Shown here: in pieces, positions 16,288 through 24,890 of the stretch
Position numbering within the stretch: the first letter of the stretch is position 1
How the letters are laid out: every line of letters starts with the position of its first letter
Assembly (NCBI GenBank): GCA_020638555.1
Contig: JACKII010000007.1
Span: 62,001-126,000, forward strand
DNA length: 64,000 bases
Reading direction: 5' to 3'
From: Alphaproteobacteria bacterium
Lineage (GTDB): Bacteria; Pseudomonadota; Alphaproteobacteria; Bin95
Made by a program: the position numbers and the translations under genes
Notes under the pieces: model-generated
What the model was told of the DNA's origin: nothing
Database searches by the model: none
What the model saw: only the letters and a program-made list of their open reading frames with translations

Positions 16288-17609
16288 GCGGGAAACCCCG
16301 CCTGGGCCGGCTCAGGCTGCGGGACGTGATGCCCCGGGACCTGTTCCGCCGCTCGTTGTTGATGGTGGCGGTCCCGGTCATCCTGTTGTTCAGCATCGCG
16401 ACCTGGTTCTTTTTCGAACGCCATTGGGAAACGGTGCAGCGCCGGCTGATCTATGGCACGACCGGCGAGATCGCCTTTCTGGTCCAGTCCTTCGAAGCGG
16501 GCGGTCTGCCCGCCGATATCGCGATCCTGCTGGAGCGCACGACCCAGGTGCGCTGTGTGCCGCATGGCCAGGAGCGCGACTTCGAGAACCCGGCCCTGTG
16601 GCGACGGCCGACCATCACCGCGCTCGACCGGGCGCTGAACGGGGCGCTGCCGAACAATCCGCACCGGACCGAAGGGGTGTTCGGCGACGACCTGCATCTG
16701 AGTTTCGAAACCGAACGCGGCCGTCTGGATTGCCGCTTTCCGATCAAGCAGGTTTCGACCTCCACGACCTTCGTTTTTCTGGCCTGGGTGCTGGGCACGG
16801 CCTTGCTGGTGTTGGGGCTGGCGGCGTTTTTCCTCTGGAAGCAGGTGGTGCCGGTGCGGCGGCTGGCCGTCGCCATGGACGCGTTCGGCCGCGGCGAGGA
16901 TCTGGGGTCGATCCAGGAGCGCGGCGCCGACGAGATCCGCCGCGCCGCCCGGGCCTTCGAGCGCATGAAGGCGCGAATCCAGCGGCAGGTGCGGCGGCGG
17001 ACCGAAATGCTGGCGGCGATCAGCCACGATCTGCGCACGCCGCTCAGCCGGATGCGGATCGAGGTGGAGATGCTGGGCGACGGCGTGGACAAGGAAGGGC
17101 TGCGCCAGGATATCGGCGACATGGAAGGCATGATCCAGGGCTATCTGGATTTTGCCCGCGACCAGGTGAGCGAGCCGACCCGCGAGGTCGACATGGTGGA
17201 CCTGGTGATCGGCCTTGCCAGCACCTTCCGCCACGATCAGGTCGACGTGCAGATCGGGACCGAGGCGCCCTTGATGCTGCGGGTGCGGCCGGACGCGGTG
17301 CGGCGGGCGATCGGCAATGTGGTGGGCAATGCGCTGCGCTATGGCGGCCATTGCTGGATCGGCCTCACCGCCATGACGAACACGGTGCGGATCATCGTCG
17401 ATGACGACGGACCCGGCATCCCGGCGGACCGGAGGGCGGACGTGTTCCGGCCGTTCGTGCGGCTGGACGAGTCGCGCAATGCGGCGACGGGCGGCGTCGG
17501 GCTCGGCCTGACGATTGCCCGCGACATCGTCCTGACCCATGGCGGCGATATCACGGTCGAAGCGTCGCCTCGGGGCGGGGCCCGGTTCGTCGTCGCGCTC
17601 GCCCGCTGA
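16284..17609 (+). CDS. EnvZ-like sensor histidine kinase
   Basis: The 441-residue membrane kinase has a first transmembrane helix at about 22-43, a periplasmic sensor of about 115 residues with no recognised domain, and a second helix at about 161-185. A HAMP linker (VPVRRLAVAMDAFGRGEDL) follows, then the H-box AAISHDLRTPLSRMR with phosphorylated His248. The ATPase domain shows NVVGNALRYG, DDDGPGIP and GGVGLGLTIARDI. The short helix before the H-box and the order of boxes resemble EnvZ. The pair partner is the response regulator immediately upstream. Confidence 0.92.
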   Translation: MSGKPRLGRLRLRDVMPRDLFRRSLLMVAVPVILLFSIATWFFFERHWETVQRRLIYGTTGEIAFLVQSFEAGGLPADIAILLERTTQVRCVPHGQERDFENPALWRRPTITALDRALNGALPNNPHRTEGVFGDDLHLSFETERGRLDCRFPIKQVSTSTTFVFLAWVLGTALLVLGLAAFFLWKQVVPVRRLAVAMDAFGRGEDLGSIQERGADEIRRAARAFERMKARIQRQVRRRTEMLAAISHDLRTPLSRMRIEVEMLGDGVDKEGLRQDIGDMEGMIQGYLDFARDQVSEPTREVDMVDLVIGLASTFRHDQVDVQIGTEAPLMLRVRPDAVRRAIGNVVGNALRYGGHCWIGLTAMTNTVRIIVDDDGPGIPADRRADVFRPFVRLDESRNAATGGVGLGLTIARDIVLTHGGDITVEASPRGGARFVVALAR

Positions 17610-17624
17610 GGCGGCGGGCGCGGG

Positions 17625-19130
17625 TCAGACCGTGTCCGGCACGCTCGCGGGGCAGTGGCGGGCGGCCAGCCAGTCCACCAGGGCGTCGAACGGCATCGGC
17701 CGCGCGTACAGATAGCCCTGGGCCTCGTCGCAGCCGCGGGCGCGGAGATAGGCGGCCTCCGCTTCGGTCTCGACGCCCTCGGCGACCACGGACAGGTCCA
17801 GGCTGCGGCCCAGCGCCAGGGTGGTGGCCACGGCGGCGGCATGCCGGCGGCTGGTGAGCATGCCGGCGATGAAGGAGCGGTCGATCTTCAGATAGTCGGC
17901 GGGCAGGCGCACGGCCAGGGCCAGCGAGGCATAACCGGTGCCGAAATCGTCGATGGCGACCCGATACCCGTCGCCGCGCAGGGCCGCCAGACGGTCGGCG
18001 GTTTGGCCGATCTCTTCGATGGCGGCGGTTTCGGTCACTTCCAGTTCGATCGCCGACGGCGGCACCGCATAGGTCCGCACCAGACGCTGCAAGGCCGCGC
18101 GCAGTTCGTCGTCCTGCAATTGCACCGCCGACAGGTTCATGGCGATGGGAAGCAGCGGCAGGGATCGGGTCTGGCTGATCGCGCGCCAGCGGGCCGCGAT
18201 GCGGAACACTTCCTCCATGATCCAGGCGCAGAGCGGCAGGACCCGGCCGGACGCCTCGGCGATGCGGATGAAGCGGTCCGGCGGAATCCAGCCGAGTTCG
18301 GGATGGTGCCAGCGGACCAGCGCCTCGGCGCCGCAGGCGGCACCGGTGCGCAGGTCGATGCGCGGCTGCAAGGCCATGCTGAACTGGCCCAGCTCCAGCG
18401 CCGGTTGCAGCGCGGCCTCGATGCGTTTGGTCTCTTCGACCTCGCGGTGCAGGGCCGTGTCGAAGAACTGGTATCGGCCGCCGCCGGCCGCCTTGGCCCG
18501 GTGCAGGGCGATGTCGGCATGCTGGCGCAGTCTGTGGATGCAGCCGACCGGGGTGCGGCCATCCTGCCGGGCCAGGGTGGCGATGCCGATACTGGCGGGG
18601 CAGGCGATGGCGTGGCCGTCGATACGGATCGGGTCGGCCAGGGCTTGCAGCACCCGCTCGGCCGCGTGGACGGCCGCGGCCTCGTCTTCCAGGCTTTCCA
18701 GCAGCAGCGCGAACTCGTCGGCCGCGAGCCGGGCCAGGGTGTCGGTGGAGCGCACCACGCCGCGCAGGCGTGCCGCGACCTCGCTCAGCACGCGGTCGCC
18801 GGCGCCGCTGCCATGGGCGAGATTGATCTCGCGGAACCCGTCCAGGTCGATCAGCAGCAGGGCGACACTGCCGTTCTGGCGCGCCGCACGCTCCAGGGCG
18901 GACTGGGCGCGGTTGGTGAAGTCGCGGTGGTTCGGCAGGCCGGTGAGCGGGTCGGCAAGCGTCAGCCGCTGCACTTCGGCTTCGCGGAGGGCTGCGTCGC
19001 GGCGAAGCTCCGCCAGTGCGGCCTCGGCGGTGGCGAGGCGGCGAAGGGTGTCGTCGTCGCCGGTCTCGGCGCCGGTTGGGCCGATCCGGGAGCCCGATGG
19101 CCGCGGTGCGGGTGTCATTGCCTCGCGCAT
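17625..19130 (-). CDS. Diguanylate cyclase-like/phosphodiesterase (degenerate GGDEF plus EAL)
   Basis: The 501-residue soluble protein has a short N-terminal coiled coil, a GGDEF domain at about 55-225 and an EAL domain at about 235-490. The GGDEF signature reads AADEF (residues 136-140), so cyclase activity is probably lost; the domain may bind GTP as a regulator. The EAL side keeps EALVRW (Glu269), MNLSAVQL, VTETA, DDFGTGYASL, KIDRSFI and EGVETEAE, so c-di-GMP phosphodiesterase activity is expected. No sensory domain or membrane helix is seen. It is convergent with the histidine kinase gene, 15 bp apart. Confidence 0.92.
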   Translation of the reverse strand: MREAMTPAPRPSGSRIGPTGAETGDDDTLRRLATAEAALAELRRDAALREAEVQRLTLADPLTGLPNHRDFTNRAQSALERAARQNGSVALLLIDLDGFREINLAHGSGAGDRVLSEVAARLRGVVRSTDTLARLAADEFALLLESLEDEAAAVHAAERVLQALADPIRIDGHAIACPASIGIATLARQDGRTPVGCIHRLRQHADIALHRAKAAGGGRYQFFDTALHREVEETKRIEAALQPALELGQFSMALQPRIDLRTGAACGAEALVRWHHPELGWIPPDRFIRIAEASGRVLPLCAWIMEEVFRIAARWRAISQTRSLPLLPIAMNLSAVQLQDDELRAALQRLVRTYAVPPSAIELEVTETAAIEEIGQTADRLAALRGDGYRVAIDDFGTGYASLALAVRLPADYLKIDRSFIAGMLTSRRHAAAVATTLALGRSLDLSVVAEGVETEAEAAYLRARGCDEAQGYLYARPMPFDALVDWLAARHCPASVPDTV

Positions 19131-19371
19131 GATGCGGTACTTTCCCTCGATACCCTGTTGGGCTGGTTGGCCTTGAACCCTGACGGGCTGGCAGAGGCGA
19201 TTGTGCTGTCGATACGTTCAGATTTTTTGAGCCGAATGCCGGAGTTGCCATTTACCCTTCGGTGAGGAATGGGCGGGTCTCGCCTGCGGATTGACCCGTT
19301 GGCGGTTTCGTGCGTCCACTGCCGGCCCGGGACGGCGAGGGGCCGGCCTTGAGAGCATGGGAGGATGGGCG

Positions 19372-20358
19372 ATGCAGCGTCGTCGTTTCGGCCGCACGGA
19401 GTTGGAGATTCCCGCCGTGACCTTCGGCGGCGGCTGGGTCGGCGGGGTGCTGATCCACAAGGACCGCTCCACCGCTTTTGCCGCACTGGACCGCGCGACG
19501 GCCGCCGGCGTCGACTGGATCGACACCGCCGCCATGTACGGCAATGGCGTGTCGGAGACCGTGATCGGTGAATGGCTGGCGGCGCGCGTCGGCGGGTCGC
19601 GGCCGCGCCTCTCCACCAAGTTCCGGCCCGATCCGGCCGCGGGCGATCTGGCCGGACAGACCCGCCGCTCGGTCGAAGCGAGCCTCGCCCGCCTGGGCCT
19701 CGACCGGGTCGAGGTGCTGATCCTGCACAACCCGCTGAGCGCCGCCGGCGGCAACGGTACATTCCGGCCGGCGGACGTGCTGGCGGCCGGTGGTCTGGCC
19801 GACATCATGGACGGTCTGCGCGCCGAAGGACTCTGCGACCATCTGGGCCTGACCGCGCTGGGCGAGCCCGCCGCGGTCGAAGCCGCGGTGGCCTCCGGCC
19901 GGTTCGACGTGGCCCAGGTCTATTACAACGCCCTGAACCCAACCGCCGCCTGGCCGTCGCCCGCGGCCTGGAACAGCACCCGCTTCGACGGCCTGCTGGC
20001 CGCGTGCCGGGCCGAGGATATGGGGGTGATGGGCATCCGCATCTTCGCGGCGGGCCATCTGGCCTCGACCGAGCGGCACGGGCGCGAAGTGCCGGTGACT
20101 GCCAATTCCGGCGACGCGGCGGAGGCGGCGCGGGCCGCCGCCGTCTGGCAGGCGCTGGGCGACCGGTTCGGCACGCCCGCCCAGGCAAGCTTGCGCTTCG
20201 GCCTGGCCTGCCCGATGCTTTCCACCATTGTCGTCGGCATGGCCGAGCTCGACCATCTGGAGCAGGCGCTGGCGGCGGAGGCGGCCGGCCCCTTGCCGGA
20301 GCCGGTGCTGGCCGACCTGGAACAGGTGTGGCGCAACCACCCTGCCTTTACCGGATGA
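19372..20358 (+). CDS. Aldo/keto reductase
   Basis: The 328-residue TIM barrel starts MQRRRFGRTELEIPAVTFGGG and keeps the AKR catalytic set: Asp and Tyr in IDTAAMYGNG, Lys in STKFRP and His in LILHNP. The C-terminal NADP-binding part includes TIVVGMAELDHLEQAL. A GGGAGG stands about eight bases before the chosen ATG; earlier starts add an unrelated leader. Sixteen bases separate it from the methyltransferase, so they are likely co-transcribed. The physiological substrate is unknown; related proteins are annotated as L-fucose- or galactose-type dehydrogenases. Confidence 0.88.
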   Translation: MQRRRFGRTELEIPAVTFGGGWVGGVLIHKDRSTAFAALDRATAAGVDWIDTAAMYGNGVSETVIGEWLAARVGGSRPRLSTKFRPDPAAGDLAGQTRRSVEASLARLGLDRVEVLILHNPLSAAGGNGTFRPADVLAAGGLADIMDGLRAEGLCDHLGLTALGEPAAVEAAVASGRFDVAQVYYNALNPTAAWPSPAAWNSTRFDGLLAACRAEDMGVMGIRIFAAGHLASTERHGREVPVTANSGDAAEAARAAAVWQALGDRFGTPAQASLRFGLACPMLSTIVVGMAELDHLEQALAAEAAGPLPEPVLADLEQVWRNHPAFTG

Positions 20359-20374
20359 ATGAGGAGGACAGGCC

Positions 20375-21154
20375 ATGTCCCTCGAAGCCCTGGAGACCAA
20401 TTACAGCCGCCTGGGCAGCGCCCTGATCGAGCGGCTCTACGACACCGACAGCGTGCTCTCGCTCAGCGGCCTGGAGGCGACCGACCGGCTGGCGGCGGAA
20501 GCGGCCATCGCTGCGGAAAGCCGGGTGCTGGACATTGGCTGCGGCCTGGGCGGCCCGGCGCTGCGCCTGGCGGAGACTCGCGGCTGCCAGGTGACCGGCG
20601 TCGATCTGGTGCAGACCAATGTCGAGACCGCGCTGACCAGGGCCGAGGCGCGCGGCCTGGCGGATCAGGTTGGCTTTCGGCAGGGTGACGCGCAGGACCT
20701 GCCGTTCGCCGACGACAGCTTCGACGTCATCTTCAGCCAGGATGCGCTTTGCCACGTGCCGGCCAAGGTGCAGGCGGTGGCGGAGGCGGTTCGCCTCGTC
20801 CGCCCCGGCGGTCGCATCGCCTTCACCGACTGGGTCGAGACCGGGCCCATGGTCCCGGCGATGCAGGAAACCGTTCTGGACGCCCTGGCCTCGGAAAACC
20901 TGGCCGCGCCGGCGCAATACCGCGACTGGCTGGGCGGCCGCGGCTGCGAGGTGCTTGTGCAGGAAGACATCAGCGCGGTGTTTGCCGCGCGCTACCGCAG
21001 CGTGATGGACCGGCTGGCGGCGCTGGAGGGCGAGATTTCGAGCCGGTTCAGCCCGCGCGTCTATCAGATCATGGCGGAGAAGAACGGCGCCCTGCTGGAG
21101 GCGTTCGACGCCGGCACCCTGGGCGGCGTGCTGATGGTGGCGGAGGCGCCCTGA
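20375..21154 (+). CDS. Class I SAM-dependent methyltransferase
   Basis: The 259-residue protein has motif I VLDIGCGLGGPALRLA, motif II VTGVDLVQTNVE, motif III QGDAQDLPFADDSFDVIFSQDALCHV and the post-motif RPGGRIAFTDW, a Methyltransf_11 fold. Its layout resembles sarcosine/dimethylglycine or phosphoethanolamine N-methyltransferases, but the acceptor cannot be assigned. A strong GAGGAGG lies just upstream of the ATG, 16 bases after the aldo/keto reductase stop. A family B repeat follows its 3' end. Confidence 0.85.
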   Translation: MSLEALETNYSRLGSALIERLYDTDSVLSLSGLEATDRLAAEAAIAAESRVLDIGCGLGGPALRLAETRGCQVTGVDLVQTNVETALTRAEARGLADQVGFRQGDAQDLPFADDSFDVIFSQDALCHVPAKVQAVAEAVRLVRPGGRIAFTDWVETGPMVPAMQETVLDALASENLAAPAQYRDWLGGRGCEVLVQEDISAVFAARYRSVMDRLAALEGEISSRFSPRVYQIMAEKNGALLEAFDAGTLGGVLMVAEAP

Positions 21155-21180
21155 GCGCCGCGGTTCGGCCGGGAAGGGGC

Positions 21181-21354
21181 AGTCTTTTCCCGCTGGCTCA
21201 TCTGCCCAGATTCCCTGTCCCCGCGGAAGCAGGGACCCATGCCTGAGAGACCAATACCGAGTCCGTGTCCCGTGAGACGCTCTCAGGCATGGGCTCCCGC
21301 TTGCGCGGGAGATGGCGCCGGAGAGGGGGGCAACCCGTGCCGAAAGCGCGCTAG
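21181..21354. repeat. Dispersed repeat, family B, copy 1
   Basis: A 174-bp element starts AGTCTTTTCCCGCTGGCTCA and ends near CTAG. It contains perfect 14-bp inverted arms CCCATGCCTGAGAG (21236-21249) and CTCTCAGGCATGGG (21280-21293) and the hairpin CTCCCGCTTGCGCGGGAG. Near-identical copies lie at 31952-32124 and, internally shortened, at 25794-25891. It contains no gene. Confidence 0.9.
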
Positions 21355-21358
21355 ACGC

Positions 21359-21886
21359 CTAGCCCCATTCGCTGGCCTTGCGGCTGTGGAACGCCTCTTT
21401 CGGCTCGAAGGTGGTTTCGGTGCCGAATTCGGCCTTGGTCCAGGCCGCCAGCGTCTCGTCGTCGGCATCGAGGTCCCAGGTCTTGCCCTGGGGCTGGGCG
21501 ACGTGCCAGGGCGTGTCGCGGAAAATCTCGACGCCGTTCTGCTCCGGGTCCTGGAAATAGACCGACCAGGTGTTGCCGTGGCTGGTGGGGCGCATCTCCA
21601 CCCCTTCGGCCCGCAGCGTCGCGATCGCGTCGCGCAATTCCGCCATGTCGCCGACCCGGAAGGCGAGGTGGGCCAGGCTGTTGCTGGGCCCTTCGTCCTG
21701 GCGCATGGGCAGCAGGGCCAGCTGGTGGTGCTCGCCGGGGTCCTGGCTGAGGAAGATGATCTCGGCGTCGCGGCCGGTGATCAGGCCGCGGTCGGTGATG
21801 CGGAAGCCCAGCACGCGGGTGTAGAAATCCAGCATGCGCTCGGTGTCCTTGACGTACAGGACCGCGTGCGACCAGGTCAGTGCCAT
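21359..21886 (-). CDS. VOC-superfamily (glyoxalase/extradiol dioxygenase-like) protein
   Basis: The 175-residue protein opens MALTWSHAVLYVKDTERMLDFYTRVLGF, a vicinal-oxygen-chelate start, with candidate metal ligands His7, the His of LAHLAFRV and the Glu of NGVEIFRD. The AAGGAG upstream of the ATG at 21886 decides this start over an in-frame leader. A C-terminal extension of about 55 residues follows the VOC fold and ends in charged residues. The reaction is unknown; members of this branch are often annotated as biphenyl-2,3-diol dioxygenase-like. It is a single gene between a family B repeat and dgcN. Confidence 0.82.
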   Translation of the reverse strand: MALTWSHAVLYVKDTERMLDFYTRVLGFRITDRGLITGRDAEIIFLSQDPGEHHQLALLPMRQDEGPSNSLAHLAFRVGDMAELRDAIATLRAEGVEMRPTSHGNTWSVYFQDPEQNGVEIFRDTPWHVAQPQGKTWDLDADDETLAAWTKAEFGTETTFEPKEAFHSRKASEWG

Positions 21887-22064
21887 GACGAAGGCTCCTT
21901 GGGGCGGCAATGGCAGGGGTGACACCATAGTGCGATTGCCCGCTTTCGGTCCAGATGCGATCCAAGCCGGTTACGTTGCTCCGCTTCTTGGCACTGGGGC
22001 GGTTCGCGGCGTAACATGAAAAATTCAATGCGCGCTTGGTTACAAACACGCCGGGAGGGTTGCC

Positions 22065-23072
22065 GTGGAGCGTCCGTATCTGTTGTTTTTGGGTGACGTT
22101 GCCGACCAGTTGGCGGCCAAGACGGGCCAGGGCATTGCCGACTGGCGGCCGGACTGGTGCGTCGGCCAGTTGCGGCTTGCGGGCTGCAATGCGGACACCG
22201 GCCTGGCCGATCTGACCCTCGACGAGGCGCAGGCAAAGGGGGCGAAGACCCTGATCGTGGCCGTCGCCAATTCCGGCGGCACCATGCCCGACCACTGGAC
22301 CGAGACCATCACCGGCGCGCTGGCCCGCGGCATGGATGTCGCCAGCGGCCTGCACACCCGCCTCGCCACCATTCCCGGCGTGGCGGAAGCCGCGGCGAAG
22401 CACGGGCGCAAGCTCTACGACGTGCGCTATTCCGACCGGAGTTTCAACACCGGCAAGGGTTTCAGGCGCGCGGGGCGGCGCTGCCTGACCGTCGGCACCG
22501 ATTGCTCGGTCGGCAAGAAATACACGGCGCTGGCCATCACCCGGGAGATGGAGCGGCGCGGCATGAAGGTGGATTTTCGCGCCACCGGCCAGACCGGCAT
22601 TTTCATCTCCGAGCGCGGCGTGGCCATTGACGCCGTCGTGTCCGATTTCATCTCCGGCGCGGCGGAATGGCTGACGCCGGAGAACGAGCCGGACCACTGG
22701 GACGTGGTCGAAGGTCAGGGCTCGCTGTTCCACGCGGCGTTCGCCGGCGTCACGCTCGGCCTGTTGCACGGGGCGCAGCCGGATGCGCTGGTGCTGTGCC
22801 ACGAGCCGACGCGCAAGCACATGCGCGGCCTGCCGCACGCGCCGATCCCGGAGTTGAAGGACTGTTTCGAGCCCTATCTGCAAATGGCGGCCCTGACCAA
22901 CCCCGATTGTCGCTTTGTCGGCGTCAGCATCGACACGCATCTGCTGTCGCGCGCCGCCGCCGAACGCCTGCTGAAGAGCACCGAGGACCGGTTCGGCCTG
23001 CCCTGCGTCGACTCGCTGGCCACCGGCACCGGCCCGATCGTCGACGCGCTGGAACAGCTATGCGGCAACTGA
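22065..23072 (+). CDS. dgcN: DUF1611 protein, D-glutamate N-acetyltransferase DgcN type
   Basis: This 335-residue protein is of the DUF1611 family, with the N-terminal Rossmann-like half and a P-loop VGTDCSVGKKYTALAI at about residues 146-161, then FRATGQTGIFI, VEGQGSLFH and LVLCHEPTRKHMRG. DgcN N-acetylates D-glutamate, and the partner DgcA then racemises the product. The neighbouring epimerase gene overlapping it by 13 bases matches this pair. The start is a GTG after GGGAGGG. Function is inferred from family and neighbour; the family name may also cover other acetylation or transport roles. Confidence 0.8.
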   Translation: MERPYLLFLGDVADQLAAKTGQGIADWRPDWCVGQLRLAGCNADTGLADLTLDEAQAKGAKTLIVAVANSGGTMPDHWTETITGALARGMDVASGLHTRLATIPGVAEAAAKHGRKLYDVRYSDRSFNTGKGFRRAGRRCLTVGTDCSVGKKYTALAITREMERRGMKVDFRATGQTGIFISERGVAIDAVVSDFISGAAEWLTPENEPDHWDVVEGQGSLFHAAFAGVTLGLLHGAQPDALVLCHEPTRKHMRGLPHAPIPELKDCFEPYLQMAALTNPDCRFVGVSIDTHLLSRAAAERLLKSTEDRFGLPCVDSLATGTGPIVDALEQLCGN

Positions 23073-24043
23073 CGGCCGCCGCCGAGTGCTTCCCGATCCG
23101 GGGCCGGTTTGCCATCGCCCGTGGCGCGCGCACCGAATCCCGGGTGGTGACGGTGACCCTGACCGAGGGCGCGGCCACCGGCCGGGGCGAGTGCGTGCCC
23201 TATGCGCGCTATGGCGAGAGCCTGGAAAGCGTGCTGTCCCAGATCGAGACGGTGCGGGACGCGGTGGAGCAGGGGGGGAGCTGGGAAGCGTTGGCTGGGC
23301 TCCTTCCCGCGGGCGCCGCCCGCAACGCGCTGGACTGCGCGCTTTGGGACCTGGAGGCGAAACAGGCCGGCAAGCGCGCCTGGGACCTGGCGGGCCTGCC
23401 CGAGCCGCCGGTGCTGACCACCGCCTACACGCTGTCGCTGGATACGCCGGAGGCGATGGGCTCGGCCGCTTCGGCCCAGGCGGACCGGCCCTTGCTGAAG
23501 ATCAAGCTGGCGGGCGACGCGCGCGACCGCGAGCGGGTGGCCGCCATCCGCGCCGCCGCCCCGAACGCCAAACTCATCGTCGATGCGAACGAAGGCGCCT
23601 CGCCGGAAACGGTCGAGGCGCTCTGCCAAGCCATGGCCGAGCTGGGTGTCGCCATGGTCGAGCAGCCGATCCCCGCCGACCAGGACGACGCGCTGCTGGG
23701 CTTTGCCCACCCGCTGCCGATCTGTGCCGACGAGGCGTTTCACACCCGTCGCGATCTGGCGCGGATCGCCGAGCGCTATGATCTGGTCAATATCAAGCTC
23801 GACAAGACCGGCGGCCTGACCGAGGCGCTGGCGGTGCTGGCGGAAGCGGAGGAGCGGGGCCTCGGCGTGATGGTCGGCTGCATGCTGGGCACGTCGCTCG
23901 CCATGGCGCCGGCGGTGCTGGTGGCGGCGCGGGCGCAGATCGTCGACCTGGACGGCCCGCTGCTGCTGGCCGCCGACCGGGAGCCGGGCCTGGTCTACGA
24001 GGGCAGCCGCTTGCATCCGCCGCCGGCCGCTCTGTGGGGCTAG
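23060..24043 (+). CDS. dgcA: N-acetyl-D-glutamate racemase / dipeptide-epimerase family enzyme DgcA
   Basis: The 327-residue enolase-superfamily protein has the capping domain (MRQLTAAAECFPIRGRFAIARG) and a barrel with the active-site set: LLKIKLAG, the metal ligands in IVDANEG, MVEQPIP and CADEAFH, and the second catalytic Lys in NIKLDKTGGL. This branch includes L-Ala-D/L-Glu epimerases and DgcA. Overlap with dgcN supports the D-glutamate reading: DgcN acetylates and DgcA racemises to N-acetyl-L-glutamate. The alternative is a muropeptide dipeptide epimerase in peptidoglycan recycling. Confidence 0.85.
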   Translation: MRQLTAAAECFPIRGRFAIARGARTESRVVTVTLTEGAATGRGECVPYARYGESLESVLSQIETVRDAVEQGGSWEALAGLLPAGAARNALDCALWDLEAKQAGKRAWDLAGLPEPPVLTTAYTLSLDTPEAMGSAASAQADRPLLKIKLAGDARDRERVAAIRAAAPNAKLIVDANEGASPETVEALCQAMAELGVAMVEQPIPADQDDALLGFAHPLPICADEAFHTRRDLARIAERYDLVNIKLDKTGGLTEALAVLAEAEERGLGVMVGCMLGTSLAMAPAVLVAARAQIVDLDGPLLLAADREPGLVYEGSRLHPPPAALWG

Positions 24044-24045
24044 CC

Positions 24046-24579
24046 GTGAGCCGACGGCCGGCGGTGTTTTTCGACCGCGACGGCTGCCTGAATGCCGACA
24101 CCGGCTATGTGCACCGGCCGGAGGATTTTCGCTGGCTGCCGGGAGCGAAGGCGGCGGTGCAGCGGGTCAACCGCGCCGGCTGGCTGGCCTTCGTGGTCAC
24201 CAACCAGTCCGGCATCGCCCGCGGCCTCTATGGCGAGCGGGAGGTGGAGGCGCTGCACGCCTGGATGAGCGCCGACCTGGCGCGCAAAGGCGCCTGGATC
24301 GACGCCTATCGCTATTGCCCGCATCACCCGGAGGCCGGCACCGGGCCGTTCACCCGCGCCTGCGATTGCCGCAAGCCGCGGGCGGGGATGGTGCGGGACC
24401 TGATGACGGCCTGGGGCGTGGACCCGGCCCGCAGCTTCCTGGTGGGCGACCAGCCGCGCGACGTTGAGGCGGCCGCGGCCGCGGGGATTGCCGGCTATCG
24501 GGTCGCCGAGGGCGAGGTGCTGGCCGCGGTGCGCGCCGGGCTCCGGCGGCACGCTTGCCAGGGCGGCACGCCCGCCTGA
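24046..24579 (+). CDS. gmhB: HAD hydrolase, GmhB-like histidinol/heptose-bisphosphate phosphatase
   Basis: The 177-residue HAD phosphatase has FFDRDGCLN with nucleophile Asp10 and acid Asp12, VVTNQSGIARG, the zinc cluster CPHHP...CDCRKP and the FLVGDQPRDVEAAAAAG metal loop. GmhB removes the 7-phosphate of D-glycero-D-manno-heptose-1,7-bisphosphate for LPS core synthesis. It starts two bases after the dgcA stop from a GTG (24046); another in-frame GTG at 24034 would overlap dgcA. No other heptose gene is nearby, so its place in this operon is odd, and a different sugar phosphate could be the substrate. Confidence 0.8.
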   Translation: MSRRPAVFFDRDGCLNADTGYVHRPEDFRWLPGAKAAVQRVNRAGWLAFVVTNQSGIARGLYGEREVEALHAWMSADLARKGAWIDAYRYCPHHPEAGTGPFTRACDCRKPRAGMVRDLMTAWGVDPARSFLVGDQPRDVEAAAAAGIAGYRVAEGEVLAAVRAGLRRHACQGGTPA

Positions 24580-24644
24580 GCCCGACAGTCTCCGGCTGGA
24601 CGGGCCATCCGCGGCGAATGCGCCAAACCAACCCGAAAAGCCCG

Positions 24645-24822
24645 TGTTCCCCGGACGGTGCGGAGCGCCGATCCGGGGCCGCTCGCATCGTGCGAACACG
24701 GGCGGGGCGGTGTTCGGATGAAGACACCGGCCCCGGATGGCGGCTCCGCCACCTCCGGGGAACAAAGGCGGCTCCGCCACCTCCGGGGAACAAGGGCGGC
24801 TCCGCCCTTTCTGGGGAACACC
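24645..24822. repeat. GC-rich repeat family C, copy 1, with three 28-bp tandem units
   Basis: The 311-bp interval between gmhB and the BI-1 gene holds no gene. It contains a GC-rich block from TTCCCCGGACGG to CCGGCCCCGGATGGCGGC that recurs at 55431-55546 and, less well, at 58848-59038. From 24739 three tandem units of 28 bp (GGCGGCTCCGCC, then ACCTCCGGGG, then AACAA) follow directly; the third has CTTTCTGG in place of ACCTCCGG. The remainder is the BI-1 terminator. Confidence 0.85.
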
Positions 24823-24832
24823 GAAAACGCAA

Positions 24833-24864
24833 AGGCCGCCGCCGCGGGGTTGCGGCAGCGGCCT
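24833..24864 (-). terminator. Hairpin downstream of the BI-1 gene
   Basis: AGGCCGC and GCCGC pair with GCGGC and GCGGCCT around GGGGTT. On the minus strand it is followed by TTTGCGTTTT. It stands 26 bases after the BI-1 stop and probably ends that message. Confidence 0.6.
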
Positions 24865-24890
24865 CCGGGTCGTCCGGATGACGGTTCGCG

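Noticed and set aside
24739..24822. CRISPR-like array from the three 28-bp units
   Set aside because: The units are directly adjacent without spacers, and no cas gene is present.
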